Shown here: positions 49,497-59,626 of the stretch, piece by piece
Layout of the letters: each line of letters begins with the position of its first letter
Numbering within the stretch: the first letter of the stretch is position 1
Assembly (NCBI GenBank): GCA_013141435.1
Contig: JABFQZ010000027.1
Location: 1-64,000 of the forward strand
Direction of reading: 5' to 3'
DNA: 64,000 nt
Source of the DNA: Ferruginibacter sp.
GTDB taxonomy: Bacteria; Bacteroidota; Bacteroidia; Chitinophagales; Chitinophagaceae
Position numbers and translations under genes: made by a program
Notes under the pieces: generated by a model
Databases searched by the model: none
The model's input: only the letters and a program-made list of their open reading frames with translations
What the model was told of the DNA's origin: nothing

Positions 49497-51941
49497 TTAA
49501 TTATTCGTTGCTCTTATTATATCTGCAAATACACCGCTAGCAGTTACATCTGCTCCTGCACCAGCACCTTTCACTGCAAGTGGTTGTTCGGGATAACGAT
49601 TGGTGTAAAACAATACAATATTATCTTTTCCATACAAATGAAATAAATTATGTGTTGGGTTTATATGCTGCAAACCTACAGTAGCTTTTCCATTTTCTAA
49701 AGAGGCTACAAATTTTAATTTATTTCCTTTGTTTGCAGCATCTAGGTACATTGTATTAAAATGAGTTTCATGCTTTTCCATTTCTACATAAAAATTTTCA
49801 ACCGAGCCTTCCATGCATGATGCGGGCATAAAAGCGTTATTGGCAATATCATTCATCTCTAATTTTAATCCGCTCTCTCTTGCAAGTATCATAATTTTTC
49901 GCATCACATCTTTTCCGCTCAAATCTAACCTTGGGTCAGGTTCTGTGTAGCCTTCATTTTGAGCCTGTTTTACTACCTCTGCAAAAGTTTTTGTGCCATC
50001 ATAATTATTAAAAACAAAATTGAGAGTACCACTAAGTACAGCTTGTATTTTATTGATGCTATCACCACTATTTATCAAATCGTTTAATGTTCCAATAATA
50101 GGCAAACCTGCTCCTACGTTGGTTTCAAATAAAAACTTTGTATTAAATTCTTGTGCTAAATTTTTTAATTGTCCATAATATTTGTAATCGGAGGAGCAAG
50201 CAATTTTATTGCAAGCCACTACAGCTATACTTTTTTCTAATAATTTTTTATAAGAAAATGCTACAGTTTCATTAGCCGTAACATCAATAAAAATACTATT
50301 TCGCAAGTTTTTTGCCAGTATGATTTCTATGTAGCTTTCAATAGTACTTGAAGGAGCTGCTTTCAATAAATTTTCCCAATTAGTTAAATCAATACCTTCA
50401 TCAATAATTAAAGCAGCTTTACTGTTTGCAATACCAACAACTTTTATTTGTAATCTATTGTGTTTTTTTAAAAATTCTAATTGTTGATTTAATTGTGTTA
50501 ATAATTTTTTTCCTACATTACCTACGCCTGTAATAAATAAATGAACTTGCTTATATGCCGTTTCAAAGAAACTTTCGTGTAACACATTTACAGCTTTTGC
50601 TACATCGTTTAAACTAATAACGCAGGAAATATTTCTTTCTGAAGAGCCTTGAGCAATAGCCCGAATGTTAATGGCATTTTTACCCAATGCACTAAACATT
50701 TTTCCTGCTATGCCAGTATGGTTTTTCATATTATCTCCTACTACAGCTACAATGGCCAAATCTTTTTCTACAATTAATGGCTCTACTTTTTTTGTTTCTA
50801 TTTCGTAAGCAAAAGCAGTATCTATACAATGTTTAGCTTCATCTACAAATGTGGTTTCTATGCCTACCGATATAGAGTGCTCCGATGAACTCTGGGTTAT
50901 TAATATTACATTTATTTTCTGATTTGCCAAAGCTTCAAACAAGCGCTTGCTAAAACCTGGTATGCCCACCATACCGCTTCCTTCCAAACTAATAAGTGAT
51001 ATTTTGTTTATGCTAGAAATACCTCTAATGGCAGAATCATTTTTATACGAATCTTTCTGAATAACCGTACCAACATCATTTGGCGCAAAAGTATTTTTAA
51101 TCCATACAGGAATATTTTTACTCATTACTGGTTGTATTGTAGGCGGGTAAATAACTTTCGCACCAAAGTGCGATAACTCCATTGCTTCTTGATAAGATAT
51201 TTCTGGAATCAATTTAATATTACTCACAATTCTTGGATCTGCTGTCATCATACCAGATACATCTGTCCATATTTCTAAATTATTTGCATTAATAGCACCT
51301 GCTATAATTGCAGCTGTATAATCGGAACCGCCTCTACCAAGTGTGGTAGCAATACCCATTTCATTGCTTGCTATAAAACCAGGTAATATAAAAAGAGAAG
51401 AAGTACTTGTAGAAAAATAGTTTTGTATCGCACTATTAGTTTTTGAAAAATCTACAAGAGCTGCACCAAAATTACTATCTGTTATAATTATTTCTCTTGC
51501 ATCTTTCCACTCTACCTCTAAATTTTCGGAAAGTAATTTTGCTGCTATAATTTGCGATGATAACAATTCGCCATAGCTGACAATTTTATCTTTTGTTCGT
51601 GCAGATAACTCTCCCAATAAAAAAATTCCATTACAAATATCTTCTATTTCATTACACATTTTTTTTACCAAACTCAATACAGCACTTTGTTTAGTTACGG
51701 GTATCAAATCCTTTACAGTTGTCAAATGCCTAGCTTCTATTTCTTGTAATGATGTTTTATAAACATCGTTGTTTGTAGATGCTAAATGTGCAGAGGCTAA
51801 TAATAAATCGGTAATTCCTCCTAAGGCTGATACTACTATTACAACTTTGGAGGTAGTACTTTTATTTTTTACAATGTTTATTACCTTATTAATATTTTCT
51901 GCCGATGCTACAGAACTGCCGCCAAATTTAATTACTTGCAT
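49497..51941 (-). CDS. thrA: Fused aspartate kinase / homoserine dehydrogenase I
   Basis: 814 aa, two enzymes of the threonine branch. The aspartokinase domain (about 1-290) starts VIKFGGSSVAS and contains TLGRGGSDYTA and EIWTDVSGMMTADPR. Central ACT domains (about 310-460: SLEGSGMVGIPGFSKRLF, VAVVGDNMKNHTGIAGKMF) bind Thr for feedback. The homoserine dehydrogenase (about 465-814) has FITGVGNVGKKLL, FETNVGAGLPIIGTL and GTLNFVFN. First gene of thrABC, preceded by a Thr/Ile-containing leader ORF. Confidence 0.96.
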   Translation of the reverse strand: MQVIKFGGSSVASAENINKVINIVKNKSTTSKVVIVVSALGGITDLLLASAHLASTNNDVYKTSLQEIEARHLTTVKDLIPVTKQSAVLSLVKKMCNEIEDICNGIFLLGELSARTKDKIVSYGELLSSQIIAAKLLSENLEVEWKDAREIIITDSNFGAALVDFSKTNSAIQNYFSTSTSSLFILPGFIASNEMGIATTLGRGGSDYTAAIIAGAINANNLEIWTDVSGMMTADPRIVSNIKLIPEISYQEAMELSHFGAKVIYPPTIQPVMSKNIPVWIKNTFAPNDVGTVIQKDSYKNDSAIRGISSINKISLISLEGSGMVGIPGFSKRLFEALANQKINVILITQSSSEHSISVGIETTFVDEAKHCIDTAFAYEIETKKVEPLIVEKDLAIVAVVGDNMKNHTGIAGKMFSALGKNAINIRAIAQGSSERNISCVISLNDVAKAVNVLHESFFETAYKQVHLFITGVGNVGKKLLTQLNQQLEFLKKHNRLQIKVVGIANSKAALIIDEGIDLTNWENLLKAAPSSTIESYIEIILAKNLRNSIFIDVTANETVAFSYKKLLEKSIAVVACNKIACSSDYKYYGQLKNLAQEFNTKFLFETNVGAGLPIIGTLNDLINSGDSINKIQAVLSGTLNFVFNNYDGTKTFAEVVKQAQNEGYTEPDPRLDLSGKDVMRKIMILARESGLKLEMNDIANNAFMPASCMEGSVENFYVEMEKHETHFNTMYLDAANKGNKLKFVASLENGKATVGLQHINPTHNLFHLYGKDNIVLFYTNRYPEQPLAVKGAGAGADVTASGVFADIIRATNN

Positions 51942-51961
51942 GATAAAAATTTAATGAAATG

Positions 51962-51988
51962 AAAAATGTTTTCTTGTAAAGAAAAACA
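51962..51988 (-). terminator. Candidate attenuator hairpin before thrA
   Basis: On the minus strand an AT-rich stem (complement of 51979-51988 with 51967-51975, one bulge, 3-nt loop) is followed by T5, ending 21 bp before the thrA ATG. A second small stem, AACCC-N5-GGGTT (52022-52036), overlaps the leader stop. Stability is uncertain. Confidence 0.4.
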
Positions 51989-52026
51989 GCTAAAAGCCCA
52001 ATAGATAATATGGAAATAGATAACCC

Positions 52027-52116
52027 TTAACGGGTTGTAATAGTAGTAAATATAGAGCCAAAAAATGAAGGCGCTATACAAAAATCAGAAAAAATATGTG
52101 TAACTTTAATCGTCAT
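52027..52116 (-). CDS. Thr/Ile leader peptide of the thr operon
   Basis: 29-residue ORF from ATG 52116 to TAA 52027, 85 bp before thrA. The last residues are IFTTITTR: four Thr and an Ile in five codons just before the stop, like the ThrL peptide of enterobacteria. Its start lies at one end of a palindrome (52114-52130). Ribosome stalling at Thr or Ile codons would control a downstream terminator. Confidence 0.65.
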   Translation of the reverse strand: MTIKVTHIFSDFCIAPSFFGSIFTTITTR

Positions 52117-52218
52117 GTTTTTAAAACATGAAAATACAAAAAAAAATTGAAAAATATTCTTTATTTTTTTTTAAGCCAAAAAAATATTTTCTTTTCAATA
52201 AATAAATTTTTACAATAA

Positions 52219-54777
52219 ATGAATTATCAAAATTATAATGGGTTACAAGAATTTAACAACAATGTTGCCCTAAAATTTCAATTGTACAATAGTTTATTTT
52301 CTTCACTGCCATTTCATCGTATTGAAAAAACTGGCATGTTACTTACCGTACTTAGTAGCCATTGCGAAGACGGTTACAAAAAAAAAATGAGCCCTACAAA
52401 AATTATAGAATCATTTTTTGAAAGTAACACTACATACATAAATGAAAAAGAACAAGTGGATTTGCTTTTTAGATTTATTCAATATCTTGAGCGGCAAGTA
52501 GTATTATTTGATGCTTTAGAAGATGCAGCTTTTACAAAAGTAACAGATATAAGTGGAGCTGGCACATTAAAACAATTGGCGTTTGAAGCAATAAAAAATA
52601 ATAAAGAAACTGCAATTAATAAAAAGCTTCAAGAGTTTTCTATACGATTGGTTTTAACAGCACACCCAACACAATTTTACCCTGGTACAGTTTTAGGTAT
52701 CATAAATGACTTAGCAAAATCATTGAAGGAAAATGACACTGTAAAAATAAATATGTATTTACAACAATTAGGTAAAACTGCTTTTTTGCAAAAACAAAAA
52801 CCTACACCATTTGATGAAGCAGTAAGTTTAATTTGGTATTTAGAAAACGTTTTTTATACTGCCATAGGCAAAATTACTACTTATCTTAAAAATCAATTTT
52901 TAGATGCTTTACCTACAAATAAACCTATTATTAACATGGGATTTTGGCCAGGTGGCGATAGAGATGGCAATCCATTTGTAACAGCAGATATTACCCTAAA
53001 AGTTGCACAAGCATTACGAGGTAGTATTATTAAATGTTATTATTTGGAAATACGAAAAATGCGACGCAGACTTACCTTTAGTGGAATAGAAATTATTTTA
53101 ATTAATTTAGAAAAAGAATTGTATGATAATATTTTTATACCTGGCACTAAAACCAATTTAACTAAAGAAGCAATTATTACCGCTTTAGTAAAAGTAAAAG
53201 ATATTATTATTTATCAACACAATGGATTGTTTTTGCACTTAGTTACAAATCTTATTAATAAAGTAGAAGTATTTGGTTTGTACTTTTCATCATTAGATGT
53301 GAGACAAGAGAGCTCTGTTCATGAGTATGTATTAGATAATATTTTTGGAGAAAAGTATAGAAATTTAATTGTAAAAGATAAAATATCTTTTCTTTCAAAT
53401 GTGTCTTTGCTTTCAGAAAAAAAATATGAAGATACATTGGTACAGGATACTTTAGCAAACTTAAAAGTTATTAAAGAAATACAATTGCTAAATGGTGAAG
53501 CTGGATGTAACCGATATATAATTAGCCAATGCAATAGTGCACAAAATGTAATGGAAGTATATGGGTTATTTTTATGTTGTGGCTGGCAAAAAGAAACTTT
53601 AACTGTAGATATTGTGCCACTATTTGAAACAATAGAAGATTTAGAAAATGCTGCCAATATAATGCAAACATTGTATGAGTACGATGATTACAAAAAACAT
53701 TTGGTATTACGAGAAAACAAGCAAACTATAATGCTTGGCTTTAGCGATGGTACAAAAGATGGTGGATACCTTATGGCTAACTTTGGTATTTACAAAGCAA
53801 AGGAAGCACTTACTATAATGGCAAAACAATATGGTATTGATGTTATTTTTTTTGATGGTCGGGGTGGACCACCTGCAAGAGGTGGTGGAAAAACACATCA
53901 ATTTTATGCCAGTATGGGAAAAAATATTAGTACTAAAGAAATACAACTTACTGTACAAGGGCAAACTGTAAGTTCTAATTTTGGAACCATTGAAGCTGCA
54001 CAATACAATATGGAGCAACTAATACACGCAGGCATAAGTAATGAATTATTTAGCAGTAATACTATTACTTTACAAAAAAACGAAGAAGATTTTTTGCTAC
54101 TGCTTTCTCAAAAAAGTTTTGATGCTTATGTTGAATTAAAAAACCATCCTGATTTTTTAGATTATTTATCGCAAATAAGTCCTGTGCGTTTTTATAGCGA
54201 AACAAATATTGCTAGCCGCCCAAGCAAAAGAAATAATGGAAGAAAATTAAGTTTAAAAGATTTGCGTGCAATACCATTTGTAGGTGCATGGGCACAACTA
54301 AAACAAAATGTAACAGGCTATTATGGTGTGGGCACAGCATTAGCAGCTATAGAAAAAGAAGGTAAATTTGGTTTGGCAAAAGAATTATATAAGAATTCAT
54401 TATTCTTTAAAACACTTATGGATAATTGCGAAATGGCTATGAAGAAATGTTTTTTTGAATTAACATCATATTTGTGCAACGATGAAAAATTTGGTGAAAT
54501 ATGGAATATCATATATGAAGAATATGAACTTACAAAAAAATACGTTTTATTGCTTAGTGGAAGAACAACATTGATGAGTAATTACCCAGTGGACAGTTTA
54601 TCAATTTCAATGAGAGAAAAAATTGTATTACCATTAATAACGATACAGCAATATGCCTTAAATAAAATAAGAGAAATTGAAACACAATTTGATTCATTAT
54701 CAACAAAAGAAACCTTTGAAAAATTAGTAATTCGAAGTTCGTTTGGAATAATAAATGCTGGCAGAAATTCAGCTTAG
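52219..54777 (+). CDS. ppc: Phosphoenolpyruvate carboxylase
   Basis: Anaplerotic enzyme making oxaloacetate from PEP and bicarbonate, the precursor of the aspartate family made by the adjacent thr operon. 852 aa: catalytic His149 in VLTAHPTQFYPG, GFWPGGDRDGNPFV, the PEP/metal segment LGFSDGTKDGGYLMA, FFDGRGGPPARGGGKT (glycine loop), and the C-terminal GIINAGRNSA in place of the common QNTG ending. The C-terminal GRNSA is unlike enterobacterial PEPC, and sensitivity to the usual inhibitors is therefore uncertain. It is divergent from thrA. Confidence 0.95.
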   Translation: MNYQNYNGLQEFNNNVALKFQLYNSLFSSLPFHRIEKTGMLLTVLSSHCEDGYKKKMSPTKIIESFFESNTTYINEKEQVDLLFRFIQYLERQVVLFDALEDAAFTKVTDISGAGTLKQLAFEAIKNNKETAINKKLQEFSIRLVLTAHPTQFYPGTVLGIINDLAKSLKENDTVKINMYLQQLGKTAFLQKQKPTPFDEAVSLIWYLENVFYTAIGKITTYLKNQFLDALPTNKPIINMGFWPGGDRDGNPFVTADITLKVAQALRGSIIKCYYLEIRKMRRRLTFSGIEIILINLEKELYDNIFIPGTKTNLTKEAIITALVKVKDIIIYQHNGLFLHLVTNLINKVEVFGLYFSSLDVRQESSVHEYVLDNIFGEKYRNLIVKDKISFLSNVSLLSEKKYEDTLVQDTLANLKVIKEIQLLNGEAGCNRYIISQCNSAQNVMEVYGLFLCCGWQKETLTVDIVPLFETIEDLENAANIMQTLYEYDDYKKHLVLRENKQTIMLGFSDGTKDGGYLMANFGIYKAKEALTIMAKQYGIDVIFFDGRGGPPARGGGKTHQFYASMGKNISTKEIQLTVQGQTVSSNFGTIEAAQYNMEQLIHAGISNELFSSNTITLQKNEEDFLLLLSQKSFDAYVELKNHPDFLDYLSQISPVRFYSETNIASRPSKRNNGRKLSLKDLRAIPFVGAWAQLKQNVTGYYGVGTALAAIEKEGKFGLAKELYKNSLFFKTLMDNCEMAMKKCFFELTSYLCNDEKFGEIWNIIYEEYELTKKYVLLLSGRTTLMSNYPVDSLSISMREKIVLPLITIQQYALNKIREIETQFDSLSTKETFEKLVIRSSFGIINAGRNSA

Positions 54778-54789
54778 TAAAAATATAGA

Positions 54790-54817
54790 GCTCCTATGAA
54801 AATGGGAGCCCTTTTTT
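54790..54817 (+). terminator. ppc terminator
   Basis: GCTCCTAT-GAAA-ATGGGAGC (54790-54809, one G-U pair), then CC and T6. It lies 13 bp after the ppc stop. Confidence 0.85.
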
Positions 54818-54854
54818 AACGATTGCTTACTTTGTATATAAAAATATGTATTTG

Positions 54855-55919
54855 CTAAAATTTGTAAATAACGGCCACTAAACCACTATATGTGGATTTG
54901 GTACCCGAGCCATCTTGTTTTAAAAAGTAATTAGATTGTGAAGATTCAAATCTTAATTCTGGAATAATTGTTAGCGAACCCACTTTATAATTTAAAGAAA
55001 CTGTATTTGCAAAAATATTTTTAGTACTAAAATAAGTAGTTTTATTATCTGAAATTATTTCTCCCCTATATGTTAATCCTATTTTTGCAGAATAATCATA
55101 GTTTACATATAAAGCATTACCAAACCAATTACCACTGCTACCTGTAATGGGTTGCCTAGCTTGTATTGTACCATTATAACCAATATTAAATTTTTTATTG
55201 ATAATACCACTTAATACAGCATCTATTTGATGTAACGATTTTAAAGCACTCGGATTTTTACCAGAATCAGAACCAGCAAAACCAGAATAGTTTATGTAAG
55301 CCTTTATTTTTTCGTTTTTGCTAATATAACTAGCTTGAGCAATAAAATTTTTAACACTTGTGGTAGATGTTGTTTGATCATTATAATTGGAAAGCCCAAG
55401 CATAAAGCCTATTGAACCTGAAGTAATATCTGCTTTTACACCAGTATGAAAAAATGGTCCATTAGTAAACATATAACTCATGCTATAATTTCTGTTGAGC
55501 GATGCATCTACCAATTCGTAACCAACATGTGTAGAAAATTTGCCTGCTGTAAACTTTACATTCTTAAAGGGAGCATAAGTTACGTATGCTTGTTTTATAA
55601 AAGATAATGATGAAAAACCATTTTTTGCTTCTCCATCATTGTAAGAAAACTCTTCAGCATTACGGCCAAACCCTAAATCAATTGTAGCACCTATTTTGCC
55701 AGACATGGCTGTAGCATCTACTTTTACTGTTGCCATACCCAACTCAAATGAACTTTGCGAATTGGTAAAACTTGTATAATTATTTGCTTGCTTATTAAAA
55801 TTATAACGGTAATAACCATCAACACCGCCAGAGTAACTTATTTTCACTGTACTATCCTGCCCATTTGAAACATAAAAGCCCATAGCTGACGTTGCTGCTA
55901 GAAAAATTTTTCTTAACAT
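54855..55919 (-). CDS. Outer-membrane beta-barrel porin-like protein
   Basis: 354 aa with a signal peptide (about 1-20, ending VSNGQ). Regular alternating amphipathic strands (ISYSGGVDGYYRYNF, FIKQAYVTYAPFKNVKFTAGKF, IDAVLSGIINKKFNIGYNG) and a C-terminal strand YSGLVAVIYKF ending in Phe mark an outer-membrane beta-barrel of the Bacteroidetes porin/BBP2-like group. It lies 93 bp after amtB on the same strand, so it may let ammonium or another nitrogen solute cross the outer membrane (inference). Confidence 0.8.
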   Translation of the reverse strand: MLRKIFLAATSAMGFYVSNGQDSTVKISYSGGVDGYYRYNFNKQANNYTSFTNSQSSFELGMATVKVDATAMSGKIGATIDLGFGRNAEEFSYNDGEAKNGFSSLSFIKQAYVTYAPFKNVKFTAGKFSTHVGYELVDASLNRNYSMSYMFTNGPFFHTGVKADITSGSIGFMLGLSNYNDQTTSTTSVKNFIAQASYISKNEKIKAYINYSGFAGSDSGKNPSALKSLHQIDAVLSGIINKKFNIGYNGTIQARQPITGSSGNWFGNALYVNYDYSAKIGLTYRGEIISDNKTTYFSTKNIFANTVSLNYKVGSLTIIPELRFESSQSNYFLKQDGSGTKSTYSGLVAVIYKF

Positions 55920-56012
55920 TGTGGTAGATTTTAATTATTAATAAGAGGTACAACTTTTGAAATTTGTCGAGGAGTTCATTAACGGTTGTACCTTTTTTGT
56001 ATTTGTATTTTT

Positions 56013-57404
56013 TTAATTTTCTGCTAACATTTCTTTTAACTCACCATCATTTTTCACCAATAATGTGCCCTGTGTATAATTTTCATTGTGTTGAGACTCA
56101 TCTAATCCAAGCTCTTCTTCCTCTTGACTTACACGAATAGGCAAAATAAAATTGATAAATTTAAATATAGTAAAAGACATAGTAAAACTATATAACACCA
56201 CTATTGCTAATCCTTTTAATTGTATAAGAAAAAAAGTTGGACTGCCATAAAATAAACCATCGGCACCAGCAGCATTTACTGTTTTAGTAGCGAATACACC
56301 AGTAAGTATCATGCCCACTATTCCACCCAAACCATGGCATGGAAAAACATCTAACGTATCATCTAAACTAGATTTTGATTTGTAATGTACTGCAAGGTTA
56401 GAAATTATTGCCGCCACAAAACCTATAAATATACTTTGTGGAATAGCTACGAAACCTGCGCCAGGCGTTATAGCTACAAGCCCTACCACTGCACCAATAC
56501 AAAAGCCCAACACCGAAGGTTTTTTGCCTCTGAGTACATCAAAAAACATCCAACTCAAGCCAGCAGCACCTGCTGCTGTATTTGTAGTGGCAAAAGCCGA
56601 AACTGCCAAGGTATTAGCTGCCAATGCAGAGCCGGCATTAAAACCAAACCAACCAAACCATAAAAGTCCAGTACCTATTAATACGTAAGGAATATTAGCT
56701 GGTGGAATTTCTTTTTGCTCAATATGTGATTGCCTCCTTTTTAAAACCAATGCACCAGCTAATGCTGCACAACCTGCAGATATATGTACAACAGTGCCAC
56801 CTGCAAAATCTAAAACTCCCATTTTAAATAAAAAACCTTGAGGATGCCAAGTCCAATGTGCAAGTGGTGCATACACTAGTAAACTAAATAAGGCTATAAA
56901 TAATATGTAAGCGCTAAATTTAATACGCTCAGCTACGGCACCTACTACAAGACCTGGAGTTATAATTGCAAACATCAGTTGAAAAAATGCAAATAGCAAA
57001 AGTGGTATAGTAAGCGTAGCACCACCTTGTAATGCAGGTGCACCAGATGCTACTCCTTTAAAAAACAAGTGTGTAAATGGATTGCCAATAAAACCTCCAA
57101 TAGTTTCGCCAAAGCAAAGGCTGTAACCAACAGTTACCCAAAGTACGCTTACTACCCCAGCAGCAGCTACACTTTTTATCATTGTACTTATCACATTTTT
57201 ACGATTTACCATACCTCCATAAAAAAACGCCAACCCCGGAGTCATTAAAAATACGAGTGCTGTAGCTACTAATATCCAAGCTATATCTGCTGCATTAAAC
57301 TTGCCATCATCAAAATTGGGTAATGTGGGTATAAAAATTGCAGCAATTGATACCAAAGCTAGCACAAAAAATGGCGCAGAATTCGAAACATTTAGACTTT
57401 TCAT
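56013..57404 (-). CDS. amtB: Ammonium transporter
   Basis: Amt/Rh channel in the inner membrane. 463 aa with about eleven transmembrane helices; an N-terminal hydrophobic segment precedes the conserved FFYGGMVNRKNVISTM. The pore histidines lie in VVHISAGCAALAGALVL and CHGLGGIVGMILTG, and GFNAGSALAAN is the third signature. A 35-residue acidic C-terminal extension (EEEELGLDESQHNEN..) is the usual GlnK-interacting side, but no glnB/glnK gene is in the window. No clear promoter or sigma-54 site was seen upstream. Confidence 0.95.
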   Translation of the reverse strand: MKSLNVSNSAPFFVLALVSIAAIFIPTLPNFDDGKFNAADIAWILVATALVFLMTPGLAFFYGGMVNRKNVISTMIKSVAAAGVVSVLWVTVGYSLCFGETIGGFIGNPFTHLFFKGVASGAPALQGGATLTIPLLLFAFFQLMFAIITPGLVVGAVAERIKFSAYILFIALFSLLVYAPLAHWTWHPQGFLFKMGVLDFAGGTVVHISAGCAALAGALVLKRRQSHIEQKEIPPANIPYVLIGTGLLWFGWFGFNAGSALAANTLAVSAFATTNTAAGAAGLSWMFFDVLRGKKPSVLGFCIGAVVGLVAITPGAGFVAIPQSIFIGFVAAIISNLAVHYKSKSSLDDTLDVFPCHGLGGIVGMILTGVFATKTVNAAGADGLFYGSPTFFLIQLKGLAIVVLYSFTMSFTIFKFINFILPIRVSQEEEELGLDESQHNENYTQGTLLVKNDGELKEMLAEN

Positions 57405-58060
57405 ATTTTTTTAAATTAAAATTAAAAACAGCTATTTGTGCTAAAGTATGTAAAAAAATATTAAATAATTGAAATATTTTTAAATTATTTATGGTCAAAC
57501 TTACTAAAAATTGATTATTTGCCAATAATAATTCATATATTTATAAATATAATATCTATGAGTCGCTGAAACACCTTAACAAAAAAGTATTTCACATTAA
57601 TAGAAATTATTATATATGGGTAATTGATAATTTGAATATTAATAGCAAAAAAACGATATAAGATAATTATTGTAAAATGTGATGTCTAAAAGTAGATTTG
57701 CAGCTAATAGCAATTTTATAAATAGACAAACATCTATAAAATTTTTAATGGCTATGCTAATAAAGTAGCAGTTTAATCTAATTCGATAACTAAGAAAATT
57801 AAACTGTAGCTAATTCATAATCGCCATAAAGTAAATTTGTGTGAGGGTATTTATCTTATATTAAAAATGGAGAATTTTGTTTTTTTTAATTGTAAAAAAA
57901 CAGCATATTTATTAGGCATTAGTGCACAATAAAAGCATGATGCTTTTATTTAAAAGTTTGCTATTTTAAATGAAATATTATAGTGAGAAAATAATTAAAA
58001 AAAATTAAACAAACTTAAAATTGATTTCCCTATTTGAAAAAATAGATTAGTAGTTAGATT
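57405..58060. other. Long AT-rich intergenic region
   Basis: About 650 bp upstream of amtB with no convincing ORF, RNA or repeat; mostly A/T with scattered stop codons in all frames. It probably contains the amtB promoter, which could not be located. Confidence 0.5.
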
Positions 58061-58339
58061 TTATAAATTTAGTACAACTAAAATTCTATTAGTTAAAACT
58101 CCATGTATTTCTTTATTGCAGTACACATATTTTGGTATTTCAACTGATGCTTTTAAAATTGTTTTTCTATAATGTCCAATTTTTGCATACAAAAATGCAA
58201 ATTCAATATTATTTCTTCCAATTGTATCAATACAATCTTTTATAAAACTTTGCCTTACAGTACCAAAAGCTTTGGTTACTATTCCATTTTCGATTTTGAT
58301 GATGAATAATGGGTTACATAAAGCCTTGCAAATAGAATT
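58061..58339 (-). pseudogene. Start-less ORF fragment, DUF3634-like
   Basis: An open frame of 92 codons without ATG, GTG or TTG start, bounded by a TAA upstream (58340-58342) and a TAA at 58061. The reading includes CNPLFIIKIENGIVTKAFG, VRQSFIKDCIDTIG and ILKASVEIPKYVYC, which resembles the short DUF3634 pattern (sensor-like strand pair, FxxDC helix, IP near the end). Probably a decayed gene or one with a frameshifted N-terminus. Codon use looks protein-like. Confidence 0.4.
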
Positions 58340-58446
58340 TTAATTTGCAGAAATACTTTGTAAAACATGGTGCTTATAAATCTAGTATGGTATAAATTTT
58401 ATACCAATAAACGAAAGCGTAAATTTAGAACCACCTTTTTTCTACT

Positions 58447-58824
58447 TTACCCAATCAATTTACCATAATCTTCGGCATTAATTAAAGCATCTACATCTGT
58501 AGGGTTGTTTACTTTTACTTTTACCATCCAACCTTGACCGTAAGCATCGCTATTTACAAGCTCTGGTGTAGCTTCTAACACAGGGTTTATTTCTATTATT
58601 GTACCAGCTATTGGCAAAAACAAATCGCTAACTGTTTTTACAGCTTCCACAGTGCCAAATACATCTTCGGCTGCAAGTGCGTTACCAGTAAGGGTTATAT
58701 CTACATAAACTATATCTCCAAGTTCGCCTTGTGCAAAATCGGTGATACCTATTGTAGCTATATCTCCTTCTATACTTATCCATTCATGGTCTTTGGTGTA
58801 TTTTAAATTTTGTGGAATGTTCAT
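58447..58824 (-). CDS. gcvH: Glycine cleavage system H protein
   Basis: Lipoyl carrier shuttling the methylamine group between P and T proteins in glycine breakdown. 125 aa: YTKDHEWISIEGDIATIGITDFAQ (9-32), ELGDIVYVDI, the lipoylated Lys63 in GTVEAVKTVSD, and the C-terminal GQGWMVKVKV. Family length. No other gcv gene in the window. It lies 39 bp after the cyclophilin gene on the same strand. Confidence 0.96.
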   Translation of the reverse strand: MNIPQNLKYTKDHEWISIEGDIATIGITDFAQGELGDIVYVDITLTGNALAAEDVFGTVEAVKTVSDLFLPIAGTIIEINPVLEATPELVNSDAYGQGWMVKVKVNNPTDVDALINAEDYGKLIG

Positions 58825-58863
58825 TTGTTTTCGTTTAATTGTTTTCTCTAAAAATATTATTGG

Positions 58864-59613
58864 TTACTTAGTTATTTCCATTTTCATTCTAATATCTCCC
58901 ACAGGTCTATCAGCCATACCTTTTGGTGTACTTGCAATTTTATCAATTACATTTAAGCCTTTTATAACTTCGCCAAATACTGTGTAATTTTGGTCTAAAA
59001 ACGGAGTGCCACCAATTGTTTTATAAGCTAATCTAGCTTCAGCTGTAAATTTTTTGCCCGATTGCATTTCCATACCATTTAGTTCATCGTCGGTATAAGG
59101 TTTGCCTTGTACAATATAAAATTGGCATGCACTACTTGCTTTTTCGGGGTTGTTATCTCTTGCAGCACAAAGTGTTCCTTTTTTATGATATAAATTTGGT
59201 TTAAACTCAGCTGGTATTCTTGCCATATCGCCACCACCATTGCCTAGCATAGCGCCAGGTTCCGAATGCTTGCTGTTTGGGTCGCCGCCTTGTATCATAA
59301 AGTTGCTTATTACTCTATGAAAAATAAGACTGTCATAAAATCCTTCTTTTACCAATTTTGCAAAGTTGTCTCTGTGTAAAGGTGTGGAGTCGTAAAGCTT
59401 TACCACTATAACTCCGGAGTCGGTTGAAATTTTTATTTTTATTGAATTATCTACAATTTTTTTTTGAGGATAACTTTTCGTAACAACTTTTTTAATAGGC
59501 GTTTTTGCCGCTATATTTTTTTTTAACTCTACTTTTTTCTTTGTTTGAGCTATAGCTTGGGTTGCAAAAAAAAGTGTGTTGCTAAGAATTAATAATTTGA
59601 AAAATTTATTCAT
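58864..59613 (-). CDS. Exported cyclophilin-type peptidyl-prolyl isomerase
   Basis: 249 aa starting MNKFFKLLILSNTLFFATQA at 59613, a clear signal peptide; 17 upstream codons overlap the preceding gene and are excluded. A basic linker is followed by the cyclophilin fold (about 65-245): VKLYDSTPLHRDNFAKLV, YDSLIFHRVISNFMIQGGD with the catalytic FHRVI, ACQFYIVQG, and FLDQNYTVFGEVIKGLNVID. The catalytic Trp of eukaryotic cyclophilins is absent, as in many bacterial ones. Periplasmic protein folding. Confidence 0.92.
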   Translation of the reverse strand: MNKFFKLLILSNTLFFATQAIAQTKKKVELKKNIAAKTPIKKVVTKSYPQKKIVDNSIKIKISTDSGVIVVKLYDSTPLHRDNFAKLVKEGFYDSLIFHRVISNFMIQGGDPNSKHSEPGAMLGNGGGDMARIPAEFKPNLYHKKGTLCAARDNNPEKASSACQFYIVQGKPYTDDELNGMEMQSGKKFTAEARLAYKTIGGTPFLDQNYTVFGEVIKGLNVIDKIASTPKGMADRPVGDIRMKMEITK

Positions 59614-59626
59614 TTTGTTTTTTTTG

